A program made the position numbers and the translations under genes. 5,574 nt of DNA from Verrucomicrobia subdivision 3 bacterium UBA7542 (GTDB lineage: Bacteria; Verrucomicrobiota; Verrucomicrobiia; Limisphaerales; UBA11358): positions 824 to 6,397 of the forward strand of contig DLMG01000170.1 in NCBI GenBank assembly GCA_002479245.1. The letters run 5' to 3'. The first letter of the stretch is position 1; each line of letters begins with the position of its first letter. The notes under the pieces are model-generated. The model ran no database searches. It was not told the DNA's origin and saw nothing but the letters and a program-made list of their open reading frames with translations. Below, piece after piece: positions 1 to 5,449 of this stretch.

Positions 1-164
1 ATGCCCTTTTCCTTTTCCAAATCCATCGAATCCATCAGGCGCTCTTCCTGCGACTCGTGCTGGTTGGCGCGGAAGGTGCCGGACTGCTTGAGCAGGCAGT
101 CCACGAGCGTCGTCTTGCCGTGGTCAACGTGCGCGATGATGGCGATGTTCCTGATGTGCTGCAT
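1..164 (-). CDS. typA: Translational GTPase TypA/BipA, N-terminal part (runs off the left edge)
   Basis: The reverse complement from the ATG at 164-162 reads [20 protein letters not shown] and stays open for 54 codons to the window edge. The G1/P-loop AHVDHGKT is at residues 11-18. Next come LLKQSGTF (24-31) and [12 protein letters not shown] (44-55), the segment entering switch I. This order and spacing match TypA/BipA, whose E. coli homologue has the equivalent LLQQSGTF and MDSNDLEKERGI; EF-G and LepA differ here. TypA is a cytoplasmic, ribosome-binding GTPase of about 600 residues linked to ribosome assembly and stress or cold adaptation, so roughly 90% of this gene lies outside the window. 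No Shine-Dalgarno sequence is visible; the bases before the ATG are TTTAAAAAATT. The start is supported by alignment with family N-termini. Its stretch to the edge contains no frameshift. Confidence 0.95.
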   Translation of the reverse strand, partial: MQHIRNIAIIAHVDHGKTTLVDCLLKQSGTFRANQHESQEERLMDSMDLEKEKG

Positions 165-183
165 AATTTTTTAAACCGAATCG

Positions 184-214
184 AATAGAATGCCTTTTTG
201 GGGGAAAAGGTCAA
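184..214 (-). promoter_or_regulatory. Weak candidate promoter just upstream of typA
   Basis: On the minus strand TTGACC (214-209, 5/6 to the -35 consensus) is followed after 19 bp by TCTATT (189-184, 4/6 to the -10). Transcription would begin about 13 nt before the typA start. The 19-bp spacer is suboptimal and the -35 overlaps the stop codon of the glycosyltransferase remnant, so this is a second choice to the promoter at 588-616. Confidence 0.2.
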
Positions 215-501
215 GCTGCGGGTGGGGATAGTTTAGACGCGTGCGCGCAGGCAAGAATGGCCTCGGCTGCTTCCACATCGCCATTGATTTCAAAAGCCGG
301 AGGCATCGGTTTGCGTCCGATCCAGGAATCCTGTCGGTACATTTCCAGAAGGCGATCCAACACATCCTGTTCCGTGACGCTGAAGCCCAGACCGAGGTCG
401 GACGCGAGACTGGCATTGACGAATTGGTCAGCATGGCCGTGCACGGGCAGGACAAAGGTGGGTTTGCGGAAGGCAAAACTTTCCGAGAGCGCGGAATATA
501 C
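211..501 (-). pseudogene. Glycosyltransferase remnant (GT-B fold, C-terminal fragment only)
   Basis: One minus-strand frame ending in TGA at 213-211 reads back through SESFAFRKPTFVLP and then VHGHADQFVNASLASDLGLG. The pattern SE..a..KP...P...H.DQ..NA....LG.G is the donor-nucleotide-binding region of GT-B glycosyltransferases of the MurG / UDP-glycosyltransferase type. About 45 further residues follow, ending in the plausible tail EAAEAILACAHASKLSPPAA. Such enzymes are usually 350-420 residues, but only about 95 are present. Upstream of about position 501 the frame becomes arginine- and glycine-rich, shows no family likeness, and hits TAG at 549-547. No plausible start precedes the conserved block; the GTG at 444-442 lies inside it. 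I infer a gene that lost its 5' three-quarters. The missing part is not on the far side of the protease gene. It ends 46 bp before typA. Confidence 0.6.
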
Positions 502-587
502 TCGTCGTCTTCCGCCTGGATCACCAGCCGGCCTAACTCTCAGCCTCTATTCCACCGTTTTCTTCTGAAAGTTTGCCGATCCTAAAA

Positions 588-616
588 ATTATAACGCTAA
601 GCGCGTCGCATTCCAA
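588..616 (-). promoter_or_regulatory. Candidate sigma70-type promoter driving leftward transcription
   Basis: On the minus strand TTGGAA (616-611, 4/6 match to the -35 consensus) is separated by exactly 17 bp from a perfect TATAAT (593-588). It lies 14 bp past the stop codon of the protease gene and points towards the glycosyltransferase remnant and typA, with an expected transcript start near 581. Because the remnant is probably not functional, the likeliest use is transcription of typA with a long leader of about 415 nt. No stronger promoter is seen directly before typA. Confidence 0.45.
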
Positions 617-630
617 AATCCCCCAGGATT

Positions 631-3600
631 TCAGGGGACGAGAATCACCCGGTAATATTTTTGCGGATAATTCACGATGTTTGTATCCGTTAACTTAAGC
701 GAGTTGGTTTCAGCCCAAATTGGGCTGCCCATATCAATCCAGCCCGGTTGCGCAAGGTTGGTCTTGTATTGGAGCTGATAGAACGCCCCGGTCGAGGCAG
801 CAAACTTAAAGTCGAATGAGACGGGTGTACGGGTGACAGTTTTGATTTTCGGTGCCACCACGGATTTCACGCTGATGTCGTCCAGACCCAGATAATACGG
901 GTCGTCCTGGAAACCGAATTGGAGGAGCGAACCGGAATTGGTTGCCGTGACGTAAAATTTCAAGTTAGTCCACTTACTGAATGGAAGGTCAACAACCTCG
1001 TAAATCGTGGCACCTTCCCATTGGACAAGAAATTCATTCGGGGTCGCGCCATAGGGATTTTTGGGATTGTCAATCCAGAGCGAGAGCAGATAAATATGCC
1101 CGGCGGTCGTGGGCAATATTTGCGAGAGATAACCCAACGTGCCAGGCTGTCCCAGTTCAGCACCATAATGGCCACCGTGAACCAAGCCGGAGAGTTTGCC
1201 GACCTGAGTGGAAGTTGCGTTGAGGTTCCAACCGGCAAAATCGCCGGTTTCAAAGCCGCCGTTGGAAACGATGTTCTGGCCGATGCTTAAAGTGAACGGC
1301 AGTTTCTGCACAATTTGATTTTTCTTGTTCCGCACCGACAAGGTGGTTTTGTGAACGCCGGCGGCGAGCTCGTCCGCTTTTTCGGTGAGGGTCACGGTGA
1401 AATTGGTCTGACTGCCGGCCGCCACCGTTCCGTTGGATGGGCTGGCCGCAAGCCATGCGCTGGATCCCTCAACTTTCCAGACGGCCGAGGTGCCGCCCAG
1501 ATTTGAAATGGTAAAATCCTGCGCGGCGGGAATGAACGGTCCACCCACCGGACCGATCGCGGTGAAACCGGTTACCGGCAGCACGGACAACACCGGCAAT
1601 ACCTGGAGCCGGAAGGTGACAAACTGAACCGTAGCCGAGGTCAGGTTGGAAAATTCGAGGCTGACCGAATAATTTCCAACGGCCAGATTGGTGACCGCAG
1701 CGGTGAAATTAAGAATGACATTTGCCGTTGCACGGGGGTCCAGTGTGCCGCTGGCCGGGGCAACTTCCAGCCAAGCCACCACATTGGACTTGACCAATGT
1801 CCACGTCAACGGCGCGGCGCCGGAGTTGGTCAAGATGAAGATGGAAGCTGGAGAATTAAACGGTCCGCCAACCGCACCGTAGGCGCCAGGCGCCAAACCT
1901 GAGATAATTCCCAGCGAATCCGCCGGCGAATTTCCCTGCACCAGGTCATCAATGAAGTTATTCCCCGCCGGCGTACCCCAGCCGGTGCAAAGATCGTATC
2001 CTTTAACGGCATAAAATTGCGACGGACTGCTGCTCCAAGTGTTGTCGCCTGTGGCAAGGTCATGAAAATCCTGCGCATAATCCGAACCCGCACCGATTGC
2101 ATAAACCATCGGGTTGATGAAACCGATCGCCGGTTTGCCGGTCGCAACCGCCTGCTGATTTGCCAATGCCGTCAACCCTGCCCACAACGGCGCCGCACAA
2201 CTGGTGCCGCCGACGACATCAGCCTGACCGTTGTCCGAGGTACAATAAACATTGTCAGCCGTCAGTGCCACGTCCGGAATGTTGCGTTTGGTGGTTGAAC
2301 CCTGGTTAACCGTCATGCTCACATTGGTCTGCCAGGCCGGAATTGAGTAGTAACTGCTGATGCCACCACTACTGCCTGTGCCGCCGCCCCAATTCCAAAC
2401 CGTCTCCGACTGCCATGTTCCATCCGGCCTGGTCGTTGTCAACGTCGTTCCGCCCACCTGCGTGATGTAAGGCGAACTGGACGGCGCATTGGCCAATGAC
2501 GTGTTATCAACGCCATTAACAGAATCGGCGCCGGTGGTGTACGCGTCGCTGTCGCCCGAAGCGTTGAAGAACGATTGTCCCTGCGCCGCCATCTGCCGGA
2601 AAATGGCGTCCGTTGTCCCGTTGGGGCCGCCGCCCCAACCCCAGCCGCAGCTCAAATTGTTCACCGTGTTGCTCGCCGCCATCACGTTCAAAATGTCGTT
2701 TTGCGAACCGTTGGGGCCGCCCGAGAAAACAATTATTTTTGAAAGACCCGGGGCCATGGCCATCGCCATTTCTATGTCCAAGGCAACTTCGCCATTGCCG
2801 CTGTTGGTCCCGATTGTCGGCACGCCGTCATAGCGATCCAGCAAAACAGTCTGGATGACAATGTTCGTCCGCCCGTTTCCCGCCGCTGTCGCATAAGCGA
2901 CGATATCGCCGGAATAAAAACCATCAAATTCCAACAGCCCGACCATTTGTCCCGCACCAGTCAACGTCGTGCCTGGCACGTAGGCGTTGCGAAAATCGTT
3001 GCCAAAATAGGAGCCGGAGCCGTCCGGAGCAGAACCATTTTGGGGCAAGGCTTTCGCCACGTTCCTCTTAACCAACTTCGGGTGTGGTCGGGAAAAATCG
3101 CTCAACCCTTGAATATCAGTCACCGGCAACGCCGCGTCCACCGTCGGCTCGGTGTCCGGCGCAAAAAAATCCCGGTTCTCCGACGGATGCCGATAGCTGC
3201 GCAGTGCGACGTGAAAAGCGTTTTCAACTTTCGCCGCCGATCCAGCCACGTCAAGCAGCAACCGGTTGCCGTAAGTCCCGGTGACAGCCAAGCCGTTCGC
3301 CCGCGCAAAATTCTTCACCGCTTCGTAATCCTGCTCCGTCGGGCCGAACTGTGCGGTGAATTCTTCCGGCGTTAGAAATTGGTGAAAATTCGGACTGACC
3401 GGGTCATAAACCTGCGCCAGAAAACCGTCCACCGCCCCCGCATTGCGCAAGGGCAGCCCAATGGCCAGCCACAATTGGTTCGTCGCCGCCAGCCGGCCTT
3501 TCGGCGTCAGACTCGAAATGACTTTTGGCACATGACCGGGCAATCCCTTGAAATCCGCGCTAAAAACAGGGCAAATTCCGTAAAGCAGAATAATCGCGGC

Positions 3601-3645
3601 CCAAAGGAAACACCCCGGCAAAGACTTTGTTATTAGCATTTTCAC
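631..3645 (-). CDS. Secreted sedolisin (S53) serine-carboxyl protease with long C-terminal modules
   Basis: Exported endopeptidase, probably acid-active as known for family S53. Residues are numbered from GTG 3645; ATG 3639 (residue 3) is an equal or better start, with AGAAAAG 9 nt before it. Residues 1-30 form a signal peptide with hydrophobic core and a likely cut after VFSA. Residues 35-195 match the pro-kumamolisin activation domain (SPNFHQFLTPEEFTAQFGPT). The catalytic domain spans about 210-570. GEVALDIE gives Glu286 and Asp290, ASGDSDA gives the oxyanion Asp365, and GGTSCAAP gives nucleophile Ser482. Spacings fit kumamolisin, and DFHDL (526-530) plus GYDLCTGWG (549-557) form the calcium site. 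The tail has two Ig/BACON-like modules, each with VGGPF (592 and 700), a NGGFETGDFAGW module from about 790, and a C-terminal module from about 935 ending YYRVILVP. At 1004 residues it exceeds simple sedolisins by about 400. All key residues are intact. Confidence 0.93.
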   Translation of the reverse strand: MKMLITKSLPGCFLWAAIILLYGICPVFSADFKGLPGHVPKVISSLTPKGRLAATNQLWLAIGLPLRNAGAVDGFLAQVYDPVSPNFHQFLTPEEFTAQFGPTEQDYEAVKNFARANGLAVTGTYGNRLLLDVAGSAAKVENAFHVALRSYRHPSENRDFFAPDTEPTVDAALPVTDIQGLSDFSRPHPKLVKRNVAKALPQNGSAPDGSGSYFGNDFRNAYVPGTTLTGAGQMVGLLEFDGFYSGDIVAYATAAGNGRTNIVIQTVLLDRYDGVPTIGTNSGNGEVALDIEMAMAMAPGLSKIIVFSGGPNGSQNDILNVMAASNTVNNLSCGWGWGGGPNGTTDAIFRQMAAQGQSFFNASGDSDAYTTGADSVNGVDNTSLANAPSSSPYITQVGGTTLTTTRPDGTWQSETVWNWGGGTGSSGGISSYYSIPAWQTNVSMTVNQGSTTKRNIPDVALTADNVYCTSDNGQADVVGGTSCAAPLWAGLTALANQQAVATGKPAIGFINPMVYAIGAGSDYAQDFHDLATGDNTWSSSPSQFYAVKGYDLCTGWGTPAGNNFIDDLVQGNSPADSLGIISGLAPGAYGAVGGPFNSPASIFILTNSGAAPLTWTLVKSNVVAWLEVAPASGTLDPRATANVILNFTAAVTNLAVGNYSVSLEFSNLTSATVQFVTFRLQVLPVLSVLPVTGFTAIGPVGGPFIPAAQDFTISNLGGTSAVWKVEGSSAWLAASPSNGTVAAGSQTNFTVTLTEKADELAAGVHKTTLSVRNKKNQIVQKLPFTLSIGQNIVSNGGFETGDFAGWNLNATSTQVGKLSGLVHGGHYGAELGQPGTLGYLSQILPTTAGHIYLLSLWIDNPKNPYGATPNEFLVQWEGATIYEVVDLPFSKWTNLKFYVTATNSGSLLQFGFQDDPYYLGLDDISVKSVVAPKIKTVTRTPVSFDFKFAASTGAFYQLQYKTNLAQPGWIDMGSPIWAETNSLKLTDTNIVNYPQKYYRVILVP

Positions 3646-3648
3646 TGG

Positions 3649-3660
3649 CTTTTCTAAAAG
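3649..3660 (-). promoter_or_regulatory. Short perfect hairpin at the protease ribosome-binding position
   Basis: The minus strand carries CTTTTAGAAAAG (5-bp stem, 2-nt loop) ending 3 nt before the GTG 3645 start and 9 nt before ATG 3639. Its right arm, AGAAAAG, is also the only purine-rich, Shine-Dalgarno-like stretch here, so folding could mask it. The stem is AT-rich and weak, so a regulatory role is only a possibility. Confidence 0.2.
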
Positions 3661-3702
3661 TTGACGTTCCTAAATATTATGAGGCAAATCGCGCACCAAA
3701 AC

Positions 3703-3716
3703 CCGCCGGCCGGCGG
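3703..3716. repeat. 14-bp perfect palindrome upstream of the protease gene
   Basis: CCGCCGGCCGGCGG is its own reverse complement. It lies 57 bp before the protease start and begins a few bases downstream of the candidate -10 at 3725-3720, so the predicted transcript start (about 3712) falls inside it. It could be a dimeric-repressor operator or a leader hairpin. In a GC-rich genome a palindrome of alternating CCG/CGG can also arise by chance. Confidence 0.45.
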
Positions 3717-3719
3717 ACA

Positions 3720-3747
3720 AATTTACTTGAGAACCAGCCAACGTCAA
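3720..3747 (-). promoter_or_regulatory. Candidate promoter of the sedolisin gene
   Basis: On the minus strand TTGACG (3747-3742, 5/6 to the -35) is followed after 16 bp by TAAATT (3725-3720, 4/6 to the -10). The direction and a leader of about 65-75 nt suit the protease gene. The octamer TTGACGTT containing this -35 recurs inverted at 3661-3668 (plus strand), 72 bp away on the other side of the 14-bp palindrome. Confidence 0.35.
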
Positions 3748-3750
3748 AGA

Positions 3751-3979
3751 TCAATTACCCCACATGGCGGCGCAGGGACCTTGATTGAATAGCCTTCGTC
3801 TCTGCCCATCGCTCAGCCTTTTGGGATTAAAGGGTGGAGAGGCGAATGCCGTTCGAGCGGCGCGCGGCAGACGCGATTTGTGCGCCGAAGATTTGTCAGC
3901 GTCAATGCCGCCTTCACTTCTTTCGGCGCGACAGGCCGTGTTCACCCGCCGTGCTCGCGCCCGTCGCAGCAGGTCTGCG
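3751..3979. other. Gap between manC and the protease promoter; repeat-like, no supported gene
   Basis: This 229-bp stretch follows the manC stop codon. It is open on both strands: plus-strand frame from 3785, minus-strand frame 3945-3751. Both translations are rich in Ala, Arg and Ser with no domain pattern (minus-strand example: SSAHKSRLPRAARTAFASPP). GCGCCGAA at 3882-3889 is complementary to TTCGGCGC at 3922-3929 across a 32-base loop. No U-tract follows either arm, so it is not a standard intrinsic terminator for manC. The phrase resembles intergenic dispersed sequence I associate with Verrucomicrobiota genomes; that is recollection only and not shown by this window. Confidence 0.3.
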
Positions 3980-5125
3980 TTAAACCAATTTCTTCAATCG
4001 CGCATCCTCGCCGAGTTTCTTGACCAACTCCTTCACTTTCTGCGCCTGGCTTTTGTGCGCGAGCAGCACCGCGTCGTCGGTTTGAACCAAAATGGAATCG
4101 CGCAAACCGACCACGGCAATCGGCGTGCGCCGATTTTTGGTGCGCGCATCGAAGATGATGTTCCGCGCCGCGTCTACATGGATGAAATCCGCCACGGCGC
4201 AATTGCCTTCCGGGTCGGCCTTGAGATGCCGTGCCAGCGCCGTCCAGGAACCGAGGTCGTCCCACTCGAATGCGCCGTCGGCCACAATGACGTTTTGCGC
4301 GTGCTCCATCAGCGCATAGTCAATCGAGATTTTTTTGATGTCGGGATATTCCTTCGCCAGCACCTTCGCCAATTTCGCCGGCTGGTTTGCCGCTTTGAAC
4401 CAGCGCTGGCAGGCGGCATACATCTCCGGCTGATGTTTCTGCAAACCTTCCGTGACCGTCACAAACGACCAGACAAACATCCCGGCGTTCCAGCGGTATT
4501 GGCCGCTGTTGACGTATTCGAGCGCGCGATTAAAATGCGGCTTCTCGACAAATTGCTCCGCCCGGAAAAATGTGGTTTTGTATTTCTTTGCGCCCGCCGG
4601 CGGCGGCAACGCCTCGCCGACGTGAATGTAGCCGTAACCCGTCGCCGGCTCGGTCGGCTTGATGCCGATGGTCACAATTGCCTGACCGCGACTGGCGAGG
4701 TCGAAGGAGTCATTCAAAACCTGCTGGAATTTTTTCTCGTCGGGAATGACGTGGTCGGCGGGCAAAACCGCCATGACGCCGGTCGTCGAGCGCGCACCGA
4801 CCAAAGCCGCGCCAAGCGTAACGGCGGCACATGTATCGCGGCCCATCGGCTCGGCAATCAGATTTTGTTTGGGGATTTTCGGAAGCTGTTTGCGGACCTC
4901 CGGCAATTGCATCTCGTTGGTGATGACGAAAATGTTTTTGGCCGGCACCAGCGGCAGCACGCGGTCAACGGCCTGCTGGAGAAACGAGCGTTTGCCGAGC
5001 AGCGGGAGCAGTTGTTTGGGCCTTTTCTCGCGGCTCACCGGCCAGAACCGTTCGCCGCGCCCGCCGGCCAGGATGATGACGAAGCGGTTTTTGATGTCCA
5101 CTGTTGCTTTCATGGTTTCAGCCAT
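3980..5125 (-). CDS. manC: Mannose-1-phosphate guanylyltransferase (GDP-mannose pyrophosphorylase)
   Basis: Cytoplasmic enzyme converting mannose-1-phosphate and GTP to GDP-mannose and pyrophosphate. It supplies mannose, and through further enzymes fucose or rhamnose-type sugars, for surface polysaccharide and glycans. The 381-residue product opens with the nucleotide-binding signature LAGGRGERFWPVSREKRPKQ (19-38). It continues with EPMGRDTCAA (92-101), LPADHVI (121-127), TGYGYI (162-167), FVEKP (192-196, catalytic-type Lys195), WNAGMFVW (212-219), SIDYALMEHA (267-276) and WDDLGSW (288-294). These are the ordered motifs of the bacterial GMP family. The length fits the short, single-function form; the C-terminal cupin phosphomannose isomerase domain of 470-residue AlgA/ManC proteins is absent, so the isomerase must lie elsewhere. 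ATG 5125 is used; ATG 5113 (residue 5) is possible. Neither has a Shine-Dalgarno sequence. No neighbouring sugar-nucleotide gene is present apart from the glycosyltransferase remnant. Confidence 0.95.
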   Translation of the reverse strand: MAETMKATVDIKNRFVIILAGGRGERFWPVSREKRPKQLLPLLGKRSFLQQAVDRVLPLVPAKNIFVITNEMQLPEVRKQLPKIPKQNLIAEPMGRDTCAAVTLGAALVGARSTTGVMAVLPADHVIPDEKKFQQVLNDSFDLASRGQAIVTIGIKPTEPATGYGYIHVGEALPPPAGAKKYKTTFFRAEQFVEKPHFNRALEYVNSGQYRWNAGMFVWSFVTVTEGLQKHQPEMYAACQRWFKAANQPAKLAKVLAKEYPDIKKISIDYALMEHAQNVIVADGAFEWDDLGSWTALARHLKADPEGNCAVADFIHVDAARNIIFDARTKNRRTPIAVVGLRDSILVQTDDAVLLAHKSQAQKVKELVKKLGEDARLKKLV

Positions 5126-5199
5126 GAATTAAGGGCAAAACCACGGGAAACATCAACTGCAAACCCGCGCTCCTCCCGGCATCGGGCGCACCTGGATAC

Positions 5200-5218
5200 T
5201 GCAACAAACAAAGTTGCA
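5200..5218. repeat. Small hairpin TGCAAC / GTTGCA
   Basis: TGCAAC (5200-5205) and GTTGCA (5213-5218) form a 6-bp stem around a 7-base AAACAAA loop. It lies 75 bp upstream of manC and 11 bp to the left of the first REP-like module, so it may belong to the same repeat cluster. On the minus strand the loop is TTTGTTT, but no U-tract follows, so it is not a standard terminator. Confidence 0.4.
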
Positions 5219-5229
5219 TCGTTTCGGAA

Positions 5230-5252
5230 GGAACGCCGGATTTATCCGGCAG
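5230..5252 (+). repeat. REP-like module 1
   Basis: The module consists of the flank GGAACG (5230-5235), stem CCGGAT (5236-5241), loop TT, stem ATCCGG (5244-5249) and tail CAG (5250-5252). The stem is perfect and gains a seventh pair from the flank G and the tail C. It forms an inverted pair with module 2. Confidence 0.65.
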
Positions 5253-5274
5253 GGCCTTAAATCATGCGGGCCCG

Positions 5275-5297
5275 CTGCCGCATGAATACGGCGTTCC
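5275..5297 (-). repeat. REP-like module 2, inverted relative to module 1
   Basis: Read on the minus strand: GGAACG (5297-5292), stem CCGTAT (5291-5286), loop TC, stem ATGCGG (5283-5278), tail CAG (5277-5275). The stem has five Watson-Crick pairs and one G-T pair. It has the same flank, stem length, loop length and tail as module 1, with different stem bases. An overlapping alternative hairpin, TCATGCGG with CCGCATGA (5262-5269 and 5278-5285), competes with it. Confidence 0.6.
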
Positions 5298-5343
5298 GTC
5301 GCAGTGTCCAGGGCGTGTTGCCCAAATCGATTTCGGCGACGGC

Positions 5344-5367
5344 GGAACGCGGCTCTGTGAGCCGCAG
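5344..5367 (+). repeat. REP-like module 3
   Basis: GGAACG (5344-5349), stem CGGCTC (5350-5355), loop TGT, stem GAGCCG (5359-5364), tail CAG (5365-5367). The stem is perfect and is extended by one pair between the last flank G and the first tail C. It forms an inverted pair with module 4. Confidence 0.65.
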
Positions 5368-5425
5368 CACGTTCAACAGTCCGAAAACCCACGGAATTTC
5401 CTGCGCCCGTTCAGACTCCGGGCTG

Positions 5426-5449
5426 CTGTGGGTCGCAGACCCGCGTTCC
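5426..5449 (-). repeat. REP-like module 4, inverted relative to module 3
   Basis: Read on the minus strand: GGAACG (5449-5444), stem CGGGTC (5443-5438), loop TGC, stem GACCCA (5434-5429), tail CAG (5428-5426). Five of six stem positions pair. Compared with module 3, a C-G pair in the stem has become G-C on both sides, which keeps the fold. Extra GGAAC stands directly before the flank (5454-5450). Confidence 0.62.

Noticed and set aside
193..210. CCTTTT/AAAAGG inverted repeat between the remnant and typA
   Set aside because: The stem is weak with a G-rich loop and no U-tract. It is more likely chance in an A/T-rich leader.
171..524. 117-codon minus-strand frame beside the glycosyltransferase remnant
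   Set aside because: It overlaps the remnant in another frame. Only the remnant frame shows GT-B donor-site residues.
616..631. AAATCC/GGATTT hairpin at the end of the protease gene as a terminator
   Set aside because: It has a 6-bp AT-rich stem with no U-tract after it on the minus strand, and it overlaps the stop codon and the candidate -35.
5118..5153. Short leader ORF (MFPVVLPLIHG) whose stop overlaps the manC start
   Set aside because: The GGAGGAG upstream is about 16 nt from its ATG, too far for a normal ribosome site, and 11 codons can occur by chance. Translational coupling is not supported.
5235..5250. GCCGGAT/ATCCGGC hairpin as a rho-independent terminator
   Set aside because: There is no T-run on either strand after the stem. 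It is better explained as REP-like module 1.
3785..5260. 491-codon open frame on the plus strand
   Set aside because: It is antisense to manC over almost its whole length. The translation is Arg/His/Leu-rich with no family pattern, while the opposite strand shows every GDP-mannose pyrophosphorylase motif.
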